From positions 1,178,001-1,242,000 of the forward strand of contig NZ_CP042997.1 in assembly GCF_008087625.1 (NCBI RefSeq): a stretch of DNA of 64,000 bases. Direction: 5' to 3'. Under the pieces are notes generated by a model. The model saw only the letters and a list, made by a program, of their open reading frames with translations, did no database searches and had not been told where the DNA came from. Position 1 is the stretch's first letter. The number at the start of each line of letters is the position of its first letter. A program made the translations under genes and the position numbers. Of this stretch, positions 9,402-18,166 are shown one piece after another. The DNA is from Aquisphaera giovannonii (GTDB lineage: Bacteria > Planctomycetota > Planctomycetia > Isosphaerales > Isosphaeraceae).

Positions 9402-11072
9402 TCAGTGCCTGTAAAGGAATTCGTAGCTGTTGATCAAGGCCCAGGGCAGGTCGACGGCCAGGGTGGCCCGCGCCTCCGGGGAGCGGAAGTAGGCCGCGAT
9501 GGCCTTCTTCTCGGCCGCGATCGGGGGGCGGGAGAGGATGGTCATGTAGAGGTCGGCGACGACCTCCGCGGGGCGGCGATCGGGGGCGAGGATCGCCTTG
9601 AGGGCCGGGCCGTCCTCCAGCTTGCGCTGGATGTGCGTCGAGTTCAGGGTCTCGAGCCACTGGGACGGCATCGTCCGGCTTTTCCGCTCGCCCTCCAGGC
9701 CGGTGGCCCGCGCCGAGCGGCCGAAGAGCGTCAGGAACGGGCTGGTGATGCTGCCGTCGGCGATCGCGATCGCCGGCATGTCGCGGGGGATGTACGTGAA
9801 CGGCTCGGGAATCGGGCTGGTGTAGAGCTCGGCGGTCCCCGTGACCTTGTTGATGGCGTCGATCAGGACCTCGGCGTCGAGCCGCCGGACCGGGTAGCTG
9901 GCGAAGTTCGCCGCGGCGGCGGGGTCGTCCGACCGGGAGATCGACGAGAGCTGATACGTCTGGCTGTTCAGGACCGTCCGGTAGAACCGCTTCAGGTCGA
10001 AGTGCCCGTCGATCATCGCCCGCTCCAGGCAGGCGAGCAGCTCCGGGTTGCTCGGGGGATTGTCGTCGCGGAAGTCGTCGGGCTCGTGCACGACGCCCCG
10101 GCCGAGCAGCCAGGACCAGATGCGGTTGGCGATCGCGCGGGCGAACCACGGGTTCTCCGGCCGGACCAGCCAGTCGGCGAAGACCTCGCGCGGGTCGCGG
10201 TCGGGCGGGATCGTGACGGCCTTGCCATCGGGGAAGACCGCGACGAGCGGCTGGGGGACCAGGGGCGGCGGCTCGTCGTCGAAGCCCCGCGGCATCTCGT
10301 CCCCGGCGGCCGCCCGGGCCAGCGTGTGGAAGGGATCCCAGACGACGCATTGCTCCTTCCACTCGCGCGTCGGCTTGTAGCCGACCTGGGAGAAGAAGGC
10401 GGCCATGCCCCTGAGCCGCCCCGGGGGCCAGGCGTCGGTGCGGGCGCCCATCAGGGTCAGGGCCGCGGCGGAGGCGAGGCCCTCGGGCGTCCGGTTCTGC
10501 ACCGCCCGGTAGAAGTTCACGGGGCCGACGCGGAAGTTGCTGCCGCTGGACGTCAGCAGCTCCCGGGCGAACCGGTCGTACGGCTTGTTCGCGGCGATCG
10601 ACTCCCGCACCCAGCGGTGGTACGCCTGGGCGGCGTTGGGCCAGAGGTTCACCGGGAACTCGGCCTTGATCCGGAGCACGTCCCCCCAGCGCATCGCCTG
10701 GTAGGCGGCGAACTCGTCGCGCTCGAGCAGGCGGTCGATCAGGGCGGCCCGCCTGTGCGTGGAGTCGTTGAGGAAGTGGCGGACCTCGGCCGCGGTGGGG
10801 AGCGTGCCGATCACGTCGAGGTACGCGCGCCGGACGAACACCGTGTCCGAGCAGAGCACCGGCTCGATGCCGAGCTCCGCCAGCCTCGCGAAGACCGCCC
10901 GGTCGATCGGGCCCGCCGGCTCCGGCTTCCGGACCGACTCGTACAGCGGGTCGATCGGCCGCCTGTGGGCGCGTGCCCTCGACTCCGGGGGCGCGGTCTG
11001 GGCCGCCGCCTGGCCGATCGAGACGACCAGGAGGATCACCGCCGGGACAAGGCGAGACGTCGTCGTCGCCAT
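9402..11072 (-). CDS. DUF1549 and DUF1553 domain-containing secreted protein
   Basis: A 556-residue protein with a signal peptide (hydrophobic LVPAVILLVVSIGQAAAQ). DUF1549 comes first, recognisable by DRAVFARLAELGIEP, RRAYLDVIGTLPTAAEVRHF and DRLLERDEFA. DUF1553 follows, with WLVRPENPWFARAIANRIW, GRGVVHEPDDFRDDNPPSNP and YQLSS. No cytochrome CXXCH motif is seen, unlike many relatives that begin with a PSCyt domain. A GAGGAAG ribosome binding site precedes the ATG. It leads the three-gene operon with DUF1501 and the PPC protein. Its role is unknown but the family is close to exclusive to the Planctomycetes-Verrucomicrobia group. Confidence 0.93.
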   Translation of the reverse strand: MATTTSRLVPAVILLVVSIGQAAAQTAPPESRARAHRRPIDPLYESVRKPEPAGPIDRAVFARLAELGIEPVLCSDTVFVRRAYLDVIGTLPTAAEVRHFLNDSTHRRAALIDRLLERDEFAAYQAMRWGDVLRIKAEFPVNLWPNAAQAYHRWVRESIAANKPYDRFARELLTSSGSNFRVGPVNFYRAVQNRTPEGLASAAALTLMGARTDAWPPGRLRGMAAFFSQVGYKPTREWKEQCVVWDPFHTLARAAAGDEMPRGFDDEPPPLVPQPLVAVFPDGKAVTIPPDRDPREVFADWLVRPENPWFARAIANRIWSWLLGRGVVHEPDDFRDDNPPSNPELLACLERAMIDGHFDLKRFYRTVLNSQTYQLSSISRSDDPAAAANFASYPVRRLDAEVLIDAINKVTGTAELYTSPIPEPFTYIPRDMPAIAIADGSITSPFLTLFGRSARATGLEGERKSRTMPSQWLETLNSTHIQRKLEDGPALKAILAPDRRPAEVVADLYMTILSRPPIAAEKKAIAAYFRSPEARATLAVDLPWALINSYEFLYRH

Positions 11073-11366
11073 GATCGGTCTTCCTCATTCGGGTGGCATG
11101 CCGCCGACGCAGGCGACTCCGCCAGACGCGGCGGTCGGGGTGGGACGAGCGTCCGGTCGTCCCCTCGATGGAACACCGCCCGCCGCCCCCCGGTATCGCG
11201 GCCGGCCGTGGCGGTGCTCACGCGTCCGCCCTGCCTCCCCGCGGGCAGGAGGAGGGCGAAGCGCCATTAGGATTCTAGCATGTCACGATCGCCGCGTCAT
11301 GGGTGGAGTCGGCCGCCTGGTCCCGGCGACCCCACGCCGACGCGCGGGCAGACCCGCCGCCGGCCG

Positions 11367-13001
11367 TCACGGGCTCGCCCCGGGGGGATCCGCGGGGCGG
11401 GACGGCCCCTCCTGCGCCGCGCTCGGCTCCGCCTGCCTCTCCATCTGCATATGCATCTGCTCCTGCCGCTCCTTCTCCTTCTGCCTCTGCTTCGCCCGGC
11501 GGCGCTCATACTTGCCGTAGTCCGGGGCGCGGCCCATGGGGGTGTCCAGGGCGATGGACAGCATCTCGGCGAACTTCCGCTTCTCCGCCTGCGCCAGCGT
11601 CTCGCCGTGGCTTCGGTCGTCGGGCACGCGAGCCGCCTTCGCCTCCAGGAACCACCGCTCGAATGCCTCGAACGTCCCGGGCGCCGGCGGCTCCCCCTCC
11701 GGCTCCTGCACCCCCTCGCCGTCGTCCTCCGGGACCGGCGGCTCCGGCTCGTCCTCGACGATCACGATCGGGGCACGCTCCCACAGGTCGGCCTCGGCCT
11801 CGGGGTCGGCCTCGGGGTCGGGCTCGGCCTCGGCCTCGGCCTCGATCTTCGCCTCCCCGTGGGAGCCGCCTCCGTGCGGCGACCGGGTGAGCCCCGGGTC
11901 GTCGCATCCGCCTTCATCGGGGATGGTGAGGGCGGGCCCCGGCTCATCGCTCCCATCTTCATCGGGAAGGGCGTCCGCGGGCGAGGGCTCGCCGGACTGC
12001 CCGCGGGGGCCGGCGCCGCGGTCCTTGCGGAGCTTGCGGAGCTGGTCGAGCACCTGCATCAGCTCCCGCGTCCTCGCCGCGGCGGCACGACGGTGGCCGC
12101 CCAGCTCCAGCTCCGCCGCGAAGGCCACCGCGTCCGGGTCGGGGCCCTCGGCGTCCTCGCAGAGCATCGCCGCCAGGCGGGCCATCTGCGACTCGGCGTC
12201 GCGCAGCAGCACCGCCATCGCCTCCTCCGGCGTCGCCGGCAACGGCGCGAAGGTCCGCCACTGCCGCTGCTGCTCGAAGAGCCGCCAGTCCTCCGAGTGC
12301 AGCTCGGCCAGGAACCGCTTGTAGACCGCCCGGCCGCACCACGGCCAGGCCACCTCCACCGCCGCCATCACGGCGTTGAGGTCCAGGTCCCACGACAGGT
12401 CCGTCACCCGCCGGCCGTGCAGGCGGATGAAGCGGTAGAAGTCGCCGACGGGCATATCCCCCCCGGCGACGAGGTAGGCCCGGATGCTCCGCCACTGCTC
12501 CAGCAGCCAGCGGCGGCCCTCGGCGGTCTCCTCCAGGCCGGCGAGGGCCGCCGCCGGGTCGTCGCGCCAGTCGGCGTCGCGGTACTCGTGGGGCGAGAGC
12601 GGGTGGAACAGCTCGGCGGCCAGCCGGGTGACGCGGCGGCAGCGATCCTCGGTGGCGCCTTCGCGATCGGCCCGGTCGACGGCCGATTTCCTGACGGCGT
12701 CGGCGAGGTAGGCGGACTCGGCGCGATCGGAGCGTTCGATGGCCCGGGTGAGCCGCGCGGCGTGCTCCAGCAGCGAGCGCTCCATGGAATCGGCGGGGTC
12801 GCCGTCGCGGACGAAGCGGTCGACGAACAGGGCCAGCTCCCTGGGGTCCTCCTGCGGCAGGGCCGGCATGGGGAGGAGCTTCGAGCGCCGGCCGTGCCTC
12901 ATGCCGTTGAGGCGGGAGGCGGCCTTGCCCTCCGCGGTGCGGGGCCCGGTGGACCGCTGCGCGTTGCGGCGGTTGGCGGCCAGCTTGGCGTCGGAGATCA
13001 T
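11367..13001 (-). CDS. hypothetical planctomycete protein with RRNAQRSTGP motif and acidic linker
   Basis: A 544-residue protein. The start at 13001 is chosen because a GGAGG ribosome binding site lies eight bases upstream and the conserved family N-terminus (NRRNAQRSTGPRTAEGKAAS) follows at once. That motif occurs at the start of many uncharacterised bacterial proteins. The middle is alpha-helical and tryptophan-containing. A long acidic Glu/Asp/Pro linker lies around residues 380-450 and a Lys/Gln/Met-rich basic helix is at the C-terminus. The linker contains a copy of intergenic repeat A, translated as part of SPHGGGSHGE. No catalytic motif is apparent. Function unknown. Confidence 0.78.
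   Translation of the reverse strand: MISDAKLAANRRNAQRSTGPRTAEGKAASRLNGMRHGRRSKLLPMPALPQEDPRELALFVDRFVRDGDPADSMERSLLEHAARLTRAIERSDRAESAYLADAVRKSAVDRADREGATEDRCRRVTRLAAELFHPLSPHEYRDADWRDDPAAALAGLEETAEGRRWLLEQWRSIRAYLVAGGDMPVGDFYRFIRLHGRRVTDLSWDLDLNAVMAAVEVAWPWCGRAVYKRFLAELHSEDWRLFEQQRQWRTFAPLPATPEEAMAVLLRDAESQMARLAAMLCEDAEGPDPDAVAFAAELELGGHRRAAAARTRELMQVLDQLRKLRKDRGAGPRGQSGEPSPADALPDEDGSDEPGPALTIPDEGGCDDPGLTRSPHGGGSHGEAKIEAEAEAEPDPEADPEAEADLWERAPIVIVEDEPEPPVPEDDGEGVQEPEGEPPAPGTFEAFERWFLEAKAARVPDDRSHGETLAQAEKRKFAEMLSIALDTPMGRAPDYGKYERRRAKQRQKEKERQEQMHMQMERQAEPSAAQEGPSRPADPPGASP
11857..11897. repeat. repeat family A half-copy inside a coding sequence
   Basis: A 41-base copy of one arm of the family A element (GGGAGCCGCCTCC, then GTGCGGCGACCGGGTGAGCC). 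It sits in frame within the hypothetical gene 11367-13001. The other family copies in the window are intergenic. Confidence 0.8.
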
Positions 13002-13149
13002 CGGGCGGGCCTCCGGGTGGGTGAGGTCGCCGCGGGCATCGCCGCCGGCGCGGGATTGCGCGGGGGCGTTCCTCGCAGCTTTTACCCAACACGGTCCGCA
13101 TGCCCGTCGGCCGGATTTCACCGGAGCAAGGAAAGCGCCCCGGCCCTTC

Positions 13150-13316
13150 TTTTGTAGGGTGCGTCAAGCGGAGCGCGGACGCACCGGATCGCCGCGTCAC
13201 CCGGGCCGAGCCGGGACGAGGAGATCCGAACTCCTCGCATTCGAGGGGAGCCGGCGCCGTCCGCGATGACGAGCCGATCCGGTGCGTCCGCGCTCCGCTT
13301 GACGCACCCTACAAAA
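13150..13316. repeat. repeat family B pair with perfect 42-base inverted ends
   Basis: The left arm (13150-13191) begins TTTTGTAGGGTGCGTC and the right arm (13275-13316) is its exact reverse complement over 42 bases. The 83 bases between are unique. Each arm also contains an internal GTGCGTC...GACGCAC dyad. The segment contains no recognisable gene and lies upstream of the hypothetical gene ending the minus-strand block. Confidence 0.85.
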
Positions 13317-13564
13317 CTCGACGCACCGGACCGCCGCGTCATGTGGGCGACGCGGCGATCAGTGGGGACGTGCGCCGCCGTGCGAGTCGGCCGAGGCCCT
13401 TCGAGGTGCCGGGCCGGTTTTTTGTAGGGTGCGTCTCGACGCACCGGACCGCCGCGTCATGTGGGCGATGCGGCGATGAGGGTGGACGTGCGCCGCCGTG
13501 CGAGTCGGCCGCGGCCCTTCGCGGTGCCGGGCCGGTCCGGTGCGTCGAGACGCACCCTACAAAA
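13317..13564. repeat. repeat family B second pair with tandem 102-base direct repeat
   Basis: A second inverted pair has perfect 31-base arms at 13420-13450 and 13534-13564, again with TTTTGTAGGGTGCGTC ends. A direct repeat of about 102 bases overlaps it: 13317-13418 and 13435-13536, offset by 118 bases and differing at only a handful of positions. The arrangement suggests duplication of a whole repeat unit. Confidence 0.8.
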
Positions 13565-13631
13565 GTCGGCCGCCTTTCTCGCCGGGCTCTTCGAGTGATC
13601 CGAGCATGGCGAGGGACCAGGCTCGGATCCG

Positions 13632-13803
13632 CACTTCGCCGCGGTGGCCCTGGTCTACCGCCGGGCGCTGCTGGAATCGAAGCAGGCCCCGGCCGCGGCG
13701 GAGGGCCCGACGAGCCCGACGATGCATCGCGGGCTGCTGTTCAAGAGCGTCGCGGTGACCCTCGGCGTGGTCGCCCTCTTCTTCACCGGGGCGCCGATCG
13801 CCG
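13632..13803 (+). pseudogene. fragment of an SLC13/ArsB-type transporter gene
   Basis: Translated on the plus strand this stretch reads FAAVALVYRRALLES and then HRGLLFKSVAVTLGVVALFF. That matches an internal section of the complete transporter at 15228-16472 (FAVVALVYRRALLES, then the same HRGLLFKSVAVTLG). Over the last 60 bases only about three differ. Homology stops abruptly on both sides, there is no start codon or remaining domain, and only about 57 codons are covered. It is best read as a decayed or partial duplicate, in opposite orientation to the intact gene 1.4 kb away and 40 bases beyond the MFS gene stop. Confidence 0.85.
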
Positions 13804-13843
13804 ACGACCGAGGACAACACGCCTCACACCCGACAGGTCCTCC

Positions 13844-15220
13844 CTACCCCGCCTCCTCCGCGAGGTAGCGATCCAGGCCGGCCGGCTGGTTCCTCGGGAC
13901 GCGGCCGGCGCGTCCCGCGACCCTCTCACCGCTCGTCTCGTGGAGCGTCTCCGGCATGGCGACGAAGAAGAAGGCGGCGGCGGCCGCGGCGACGGCGGCG
14001 AGGAAGAGGAAGCCGGCGTCGAAGCCGGCGGCGTTCACGAGGAAGCCGGCCAGGACGTTGCTGAGCCCGGCGCCGATGCCCGTGGCGGTGGCGATCGCGC
14101 CTTGCGCGAGGTTGAACCGGCCCGTGCCCTTCGTCAGGTCGGCGATCACCAGCACCGAGACCACGCCGAAGATCCCCGCGCCGATTCCGTCTAATAGCTG
14201 GACGCCGACGAGGTACGCCGGGTTCACGCTCAGGCAGTAGAGGAGGCCGCGGATCGGCAGCACGGCGAAGCCGATCAGGAAGACCGGCTTGCGGCCCCAG
14301 GTCGCGGCCAGGCGGCTGGCGGCGATCGCGACCGGGATCATCACGACCTGGGCGGCGATGATGCAGGCCGACATCAAGACCGCCGCCCCCTCCTTCATCC
14401 CGTCGGCCGCCTTCTGGCCGACGAGCGGCAGCATCGCCGCGTTCGCGAAGTGGAACAGCACCACGGAGGCCGCGAACACCAGGATGCGACGGTCCTTCAG
14501 CAGCACCGAGACCCCCGCGGCCGCGTGCGGGTGGGCGGGGTCGTGGACCGTCTCCGTCGGCCCCTCGTCGGCCCCCCGGGCCAGCTCGTGGTCGATGTCC
14601 TTCTCGCGGATCCGCATGACGGCGAAGGCGCTGCCGGCGGCCATCGCCGAGACCAGGGCGAACATCGCGCCGTAGCCGAAGAGATAGGCGAAGCCCCCCG
14701 CGAGCGCCGCGGCGACGACGTTGCCGCCGTGGTTCAGGGCCTCGTTGCGGCCCGTCCGGCTCGCCATCGCGGCGCGGCCGACGACGCCCAGGGTGATCGC
14801 CGCCACGGCCGGCGGGAAGACCGCGGCCATCGCCCCGATCAGGGCCTGCGCCGCGACCACGACCGGCAGCACCGGCGCGAGGTAGAGCAAGATGCAGCCG
14901 CCGGCCACCGCCGCCGCCGCGACCGCCACCGCCAGCCGCTTCCAGCGGATCCTGTCGATGATCGCGCCGGCGGGCGTCTGGGCCAGCACGGTCCCGATCT
15001 GGGAGGCCGCCATGGCGATCCCGACCCGGCCCGCGTCCCAGTGATGGGCGTCCCGCAGGAACGTCCCCAGGAACGGCCCCATGCCGTCGCGGACGTCGGC
15101 CAGGAAGAAGTTCAGGGCGTCGAGCCCCCGCAGGCTGGCCGGGGACGGGTTGCGCGCCCCGGCCTCGACCGGGGCCGGGGCGTCGGGGGTCTCGAGCGTG
15201 GTCGTCTCGTGGGTCGTCAT
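13844..15220 (-). CDS. MFS transporter
   Basis: A 458-residue major facilitator superfamily permease with about twelve hydrophobic helices in two halves separated by a charged loop near residues 210-235. After a soluble 30-residue N-terminus the first helices read LDALNFFLADVRDGMGPFLG. The loop motifs between helices 2-3 (GAIIDRIRWKR) and 8-9 (SRLAATWGRKP) fit the family. The substrate is unknown; relatives with this N-terminal pattern are poorly characterised. It begins seven bases after the SLC13/ArsB-type transporter ends, so the two are co-transcribed and probably translationally coupled, although its own ribosome binding site is weak. Confidence 0.9.
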   Translation of the reverse strand: MTTHETTTLETPDAPAPVEAGARNPSPASLRGLDALNFFLADVRDGMGPFLGTFLRDAHHWDAGRVGIAMAASQIGTVLAQTPAGAIIDRIRWKRLAVAVAAAAVAGGCILLYLAPVLPVVVAAQALIGAMAAVFPPAVAAITLGVVGRAAMASRTGRNEALNHGGNVVAAALAGGFAYLFGYGAMFALVSAMAAGSAFAVMRIREKDIDHELARGADEGPTETVHDPAHPHAAAGVSVLLKDRRILVFAASVVLFHFANAAMLPLVGQKAADGMKEGAAVLMSACIIAAQVVMIPVAIAASRLAATWGRKPVFLIGFAVLPIRGLLYCLSVNPAYLVGVQLLDGIGAGIFGVVSVLVIADLTKGTGRFNLAQGAIATATGIGAGLSNVLAGFLVNAAGFDAGFLFLAAVAAAAAAFFFVAMPETLHETSGERVAGRAGRVPRNQPAGLDRYLAEEAG

Positions 15221-15227
15221 ATTGGTA

Positions 15228-16472
15228 TCAATAGCTCGTGAACTTCAGCCAGGCGACGCCGGCCAGGGTGGTGAGGATGGTCAGCGGGACTCCGACCTTC
15301 AGGTACTCGCGGAAGCTCAGCTCGGTGCCGGCCCGGCGGGCGTTCTCGACGACGATGAGGTTCGCCACCGAGCCCAGCACGGTGAGGTTCCCCGCCAGGG
15401 TGCTGGACATCGCCAGCGAGAGCCAGCCGAGCTCCTTCTCCGGCATGGCGTCCATGAGCGGCCGGAACAGCAGCACGGCGGGCACGTTCGAGACCAGGTT
15501 GGACAGGAACACCGAGAGCCCGCTCACGAGCACCACCGGCGACTCCAGCAGCGCATGCCAGCGCTCGATGCCCCAGGTCCGCACCACGTTCACCTCGAAC
15601 GCGTGCACGACGATGAACAGGCCGCAGAACATCACGAGCAGGGGCCAGTCCACCGAGCGGTACACCTTCTCCGGCCGCACCCGGCCGAGCATCAGCGTCG
15701 CCGCCCCGCCCAGCGCCACCAGCGCGATCGGCGCCCCGGTGAAGAACAGGGCGACGACGCCGAGGGTCACCGCGACGCTCTTGAACAGCAGCCCGCGATG
15801 GACCCGAGGGCCCGACGGGATCTCGCCGGAGGGGGCCGCCTTGCTCGATTCCAGGAGCGCCCGGCGATAGACCAGGGCCACCACGGCGAAGTTCAGCACC
15901 AGGCCGATGGCGGCCACCGGCGCGAGCCGCGACGCGAAGCGAAGATAGGAAATATGAGAGAGCGAGCCGATGATGATGTTCTGGGGGTTCCCCGTGATCG
16001 TCGCCACCGAGCCGACGTTCGACGCCGTGGCCAGCCCGACGAGGTACGGGATCGGCGGGCGCTTCAGGCGCTGGCAGAGGTTCAGCACCAGCGGCGTGAG
16101 CGCGACGCAGACGACGTCGTTGACCAGGAACGCGGAGAGCACGCCGGACAGCGCGATCACGGTCGCCAGCAGCGTGAACGGCCCGGAGAACCGGCCGGCG
16201 ATGTGGTCCGTGGCCATCGCGAAGAAGCCGGCCAGCCGGAGGTAGCCGACCACGACCATCATGCCGAACAGGAGGATGATCGTCTCGTGGTCGATGGCCC
16301 GGACGCCCTCGTCGAGCGAGAGCACGCCCGCGGCCATCATGGCCGTCGCGCCGACGAGCGCGATCCCCGCGCGGTCGATCCGGAGGCTGGGCACCTCGCC
16401 GACGGCGAGGGCCAGGTAGGTCAGCCCGAAGAGGGTGGAGACGAGCGGTATGGAGGCCGGTTGGGACGTCAC
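15228..16472 (-). CDS. SLC13/ArsB/CitM-superfamily anion transporter
   Basis: A 414-residue ion transporter superfamily permease with about ten to eleven TM helices. Typical elements are AIDHETIILLFGMMVVVGYL near residue 60, FLVNDVVCVALTPLVL, and NVGSVATITGNPQNIIIGS, the conserved repeat of the ArsB/SLC13 fold that binds the anion and cation. The likely substrate is an inorganic or dicarboxylate anion; arsenite export cannot be claimed because no ars genes are nearby. A CAGGAAG ribosome binding site precedes the ATG. It is the first gene of a pair with the MFS transporter. An internal part is duplicated at 13632-13803. Confidence 0.9.
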   Translation of the reverse strand: MTSQPASIPLVSTLFGLTYLALAVGEVPSLRIDRAGIALVGATAMMAAGVLSLDEGVRAIDHETIILLFGMMVVVGYLRLAGFFAMATDHIAGRFSGPFTLLATVIALSGVLSAFLVNDVVCVALTPLVLNLCQRLKRPPIPYLVGLATASNVGSVATITGNPQNIIIGSLSHISYLRFASRLAPVAAIGLVLNFAVVALVYRRALLESSKAAPSGEIPSGPRVHRGLLFKSVAVTLGVVALFFTGAPIALVALGGAATLMLGRVRPEKVYRSVDWPLLVMFCGLFIVVHAFEVNVVRTWGIERWHALLESPVVLVSGLSVFLSNLVSNVPAVLLFRPLMDAMPEKELGWLSLAMSSTLAGNLTVLGSVANLIVVENARRAGTELSFREYLKVGVPLTILTTLAGVAWLKFTSY

Positions 16473-16789
16473 GGTTTCTACTTCCTGCGGGGCGAGTGTG
16501 AGGATGGTCCGGGGTGATCGGGGTCAAGAAGACGGCGGTGCTACGGCGGCCAGGGGCGGCCATCGAATCCCTCCGAACCTCCCCTTCACCAGGGACCTCG
16601 ATCCGGTTCTCCCCCTTACCAAGGGGGAATTGGAGGGGGTGGATTGGTCAGGCCGAGGCGATCGAAATCACCCCCCCTGTATCCCCCCTTCGTAAGGGGC
16701 GAATCGAGATCGGACTCCCGCGCTTGCGAGCAGACTCAGGGGAGGCTCCGGAATCCATGCTGCTGTCCATCCGCGGGATGACTCCAGGT
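16473..16789. other. intergenic gap containing repeat D1
   Basis: This 317-base gap lies between the second MFS gene and the SLC13/ArsB-type gene, both read leftward. Repeat D1 occupies 16601-16712. The rest carries no gene, terminator or operator that I can recognise. Confidence 0.5.
16601..16712. repeat. repeat family D, copy 1
   Basis: A 112-base element with facing ends of the type CTCCCCCTTACCAAGGGGG and CCCCCCTTCGTAAGGGGCG. A central box GGCCGAGGCGATCGAAATCA lies between them. Related copies are at 18167-18267 and 51129-51245. It is a non-coding palindromic element without its own transposase. Confidence 0.75.
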
Positions 16790-18040
16790 TCACGGCACGG
16801 TCGAGAGGTCCGACGTCGTCCCCATCGGCTCGACGGTGCCGTCGTCGTCCACCTCGTCGTGGTTGCGGAGGGTCTCCGGGACGAGGAAGACGACGATCGC
16901 CGTGGCGAGGAGGCCGACCCCGGCCAGGACGGCGAACAGGCCCCGGTAGCCGAGCGGGTCCACGAGGAAGCCGGCGGCGGCCGGGCCGATCGCGGAGCCG
17001 AGCACCAGGCAGGAGCCGACGATCACCTGGGCCTCGCCGGCCCGCCTCGGGTCGGCCAGTCGGTCGGTCACCCACGCGGCGGCGAGCACCGCGAAGAGGC
17101 CGTTGCCCAGGCCGTCGAGCGCCTGGTTCGCCACCGCGAGCCAGGGGGAGTTGATCATCGCCACCAGCCCGAGCCGGACCGCCATGATCGTCCAGCCGGC
17201 GATCAGCAGCGGCTTGCGGCCCAGGCGGTCGGCGAGCCGGCCGGCGGGCCAGACGACGAGCATCCAGGCGACCATGCTGACGGCGAACGCATAGGCGAGC
17301 ATCCGCTCCGGGGCGTGCAGGTCCCGCTTGAGGAAGAGGCCCAGGTACACGCCGCCCGGCGCGTTCGCCGCGTGGTAGAGGACCATCGCCGCGACGAACG
17401 CCCAGAGCGCGGGGTCCTTCGGCACCCAGCCGCCGGCGGGGACGCGAGCGTCGGCCTCGCGGGCATCGGGCTTGGCCTCGCCCTGCCCCTTGGACTCGTG
17501 GATGAGGAGGGCGAAGGCGACGGCCAGGCCCTGGGCGACGGCCAGCGGGACGAGGATGGAATCGACGCCGTACTCCTCCGACATCCAGCTCCCGAGCAGC
17601 GCCACCAGGACGATGCCGATGGGCTTCCAGAAGCGGAGCGCGCCGAGGGCCGCGCCGACGCCCCCCTTCGGGGCGAGCGCCGCGGCCTCGGCCCCGGAGA
17701 GGCTCTCGACGACGGCGCGGCCGATGCCGTTCTCGGCGAAGAGGATCACGAGGAAGCCGAGCCAGGCGACGCCCTCGGCGTTGCGGATGAGCAGGGTCGC
17801 CACCGCCGTGACCGCCAGGGCCGCGACCAGGAACGGCTTCCTCCCGACCCGGTCGGACCAGAGCCCGACCGGGAACTGGGCCAGCCCCGAGAGCGCCGCG
17901 AGCGTGGAGACGATCCCGATCGCGCGGTCGGAGAGCCCCTTCTCGCCCAGGAAGAGCGGCAGGTACGGGAGCGTGAACCCGATCGCCGCCATCCCGAAGA
18001 AATAGGAGCCGTACAATCCGATCCGATTCCGCAGGTCCAT
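16790..18040 (-). CDS. MFS transporter (second, distinct)
   Basis: A 416-residue major facilitator permease. The ATG at 18040 is preferred over upstream in-frame codons because the first TM helix (RIGLYGSYFFGMAAIGFTLP) starts right after it and an AGGAGA site lies upstream. About twelve helices are visible. The two characteristic loops read GLWSDRVGRKPFLV and GRLADRLGRKPLLI, matching the family DRxGRK motif. It is only distantly similar to the MFS protein at 13844-15220. Export of a small molecule is likely, but the substrate is unknown. It is flanked by two D-family repeats, one on each side. Confidence 0.92.
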   Translation of the reverse strand: MDLRNRIGLYGSYFFGMAAIGFTLPYLPLFLGEKGLSDRAIGIVSTLAALSGLAQFPVGLWSDRVGRKPFLVAALAVTAVATLLIRNAEGVAWLGFLVILFAENGIGRAVVESLSGAEAAALAPKGGVGAALGALRFWKPIGIVLVALLGSWMSEEYGVDSILVPLAVAQGLAVAFALLIHESKGQGEAKPDAREADARVPAGGWVPKDPALWAFVAAMVLYHAANAPGGVYLGLFLKRDLHAPERMLAYAFAVSMVAWMLVVWPAGRLADRLGRKPLLIAGWTIMAVRLGLVAMINSPWLAVANQALDGLGNGLFAVLAAAWVTDRLADPRRAGEAQVIVGSCLVLGSAIGPAAAGFLVDPLGYRGLFAVLAGVGLLATAIVVFLVPETLRNHDEVDDDGTVEPMGTTSDLSTVP

Positions 18041-18166
18041 GTTGGGTCTCGTCTCCTGGGGCGTTGCCGACGCGGGGCGGTGCGGTCGCTCGATTGCGGG
18101 GGACATCGAAGGCAAGGCGGGTGGCATCAACCCTAGAGCGCCTTGCAGGGGGTTGATGGTGAATTC

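Noticed and set aside
15228-16472. Arsenite efflux protein ArsB assignment
   Set aside because: The fold fits the wider ion transporter superfamily, but no arsR, arsC or arsA is nearby, so a specific arsenite role is not supported.
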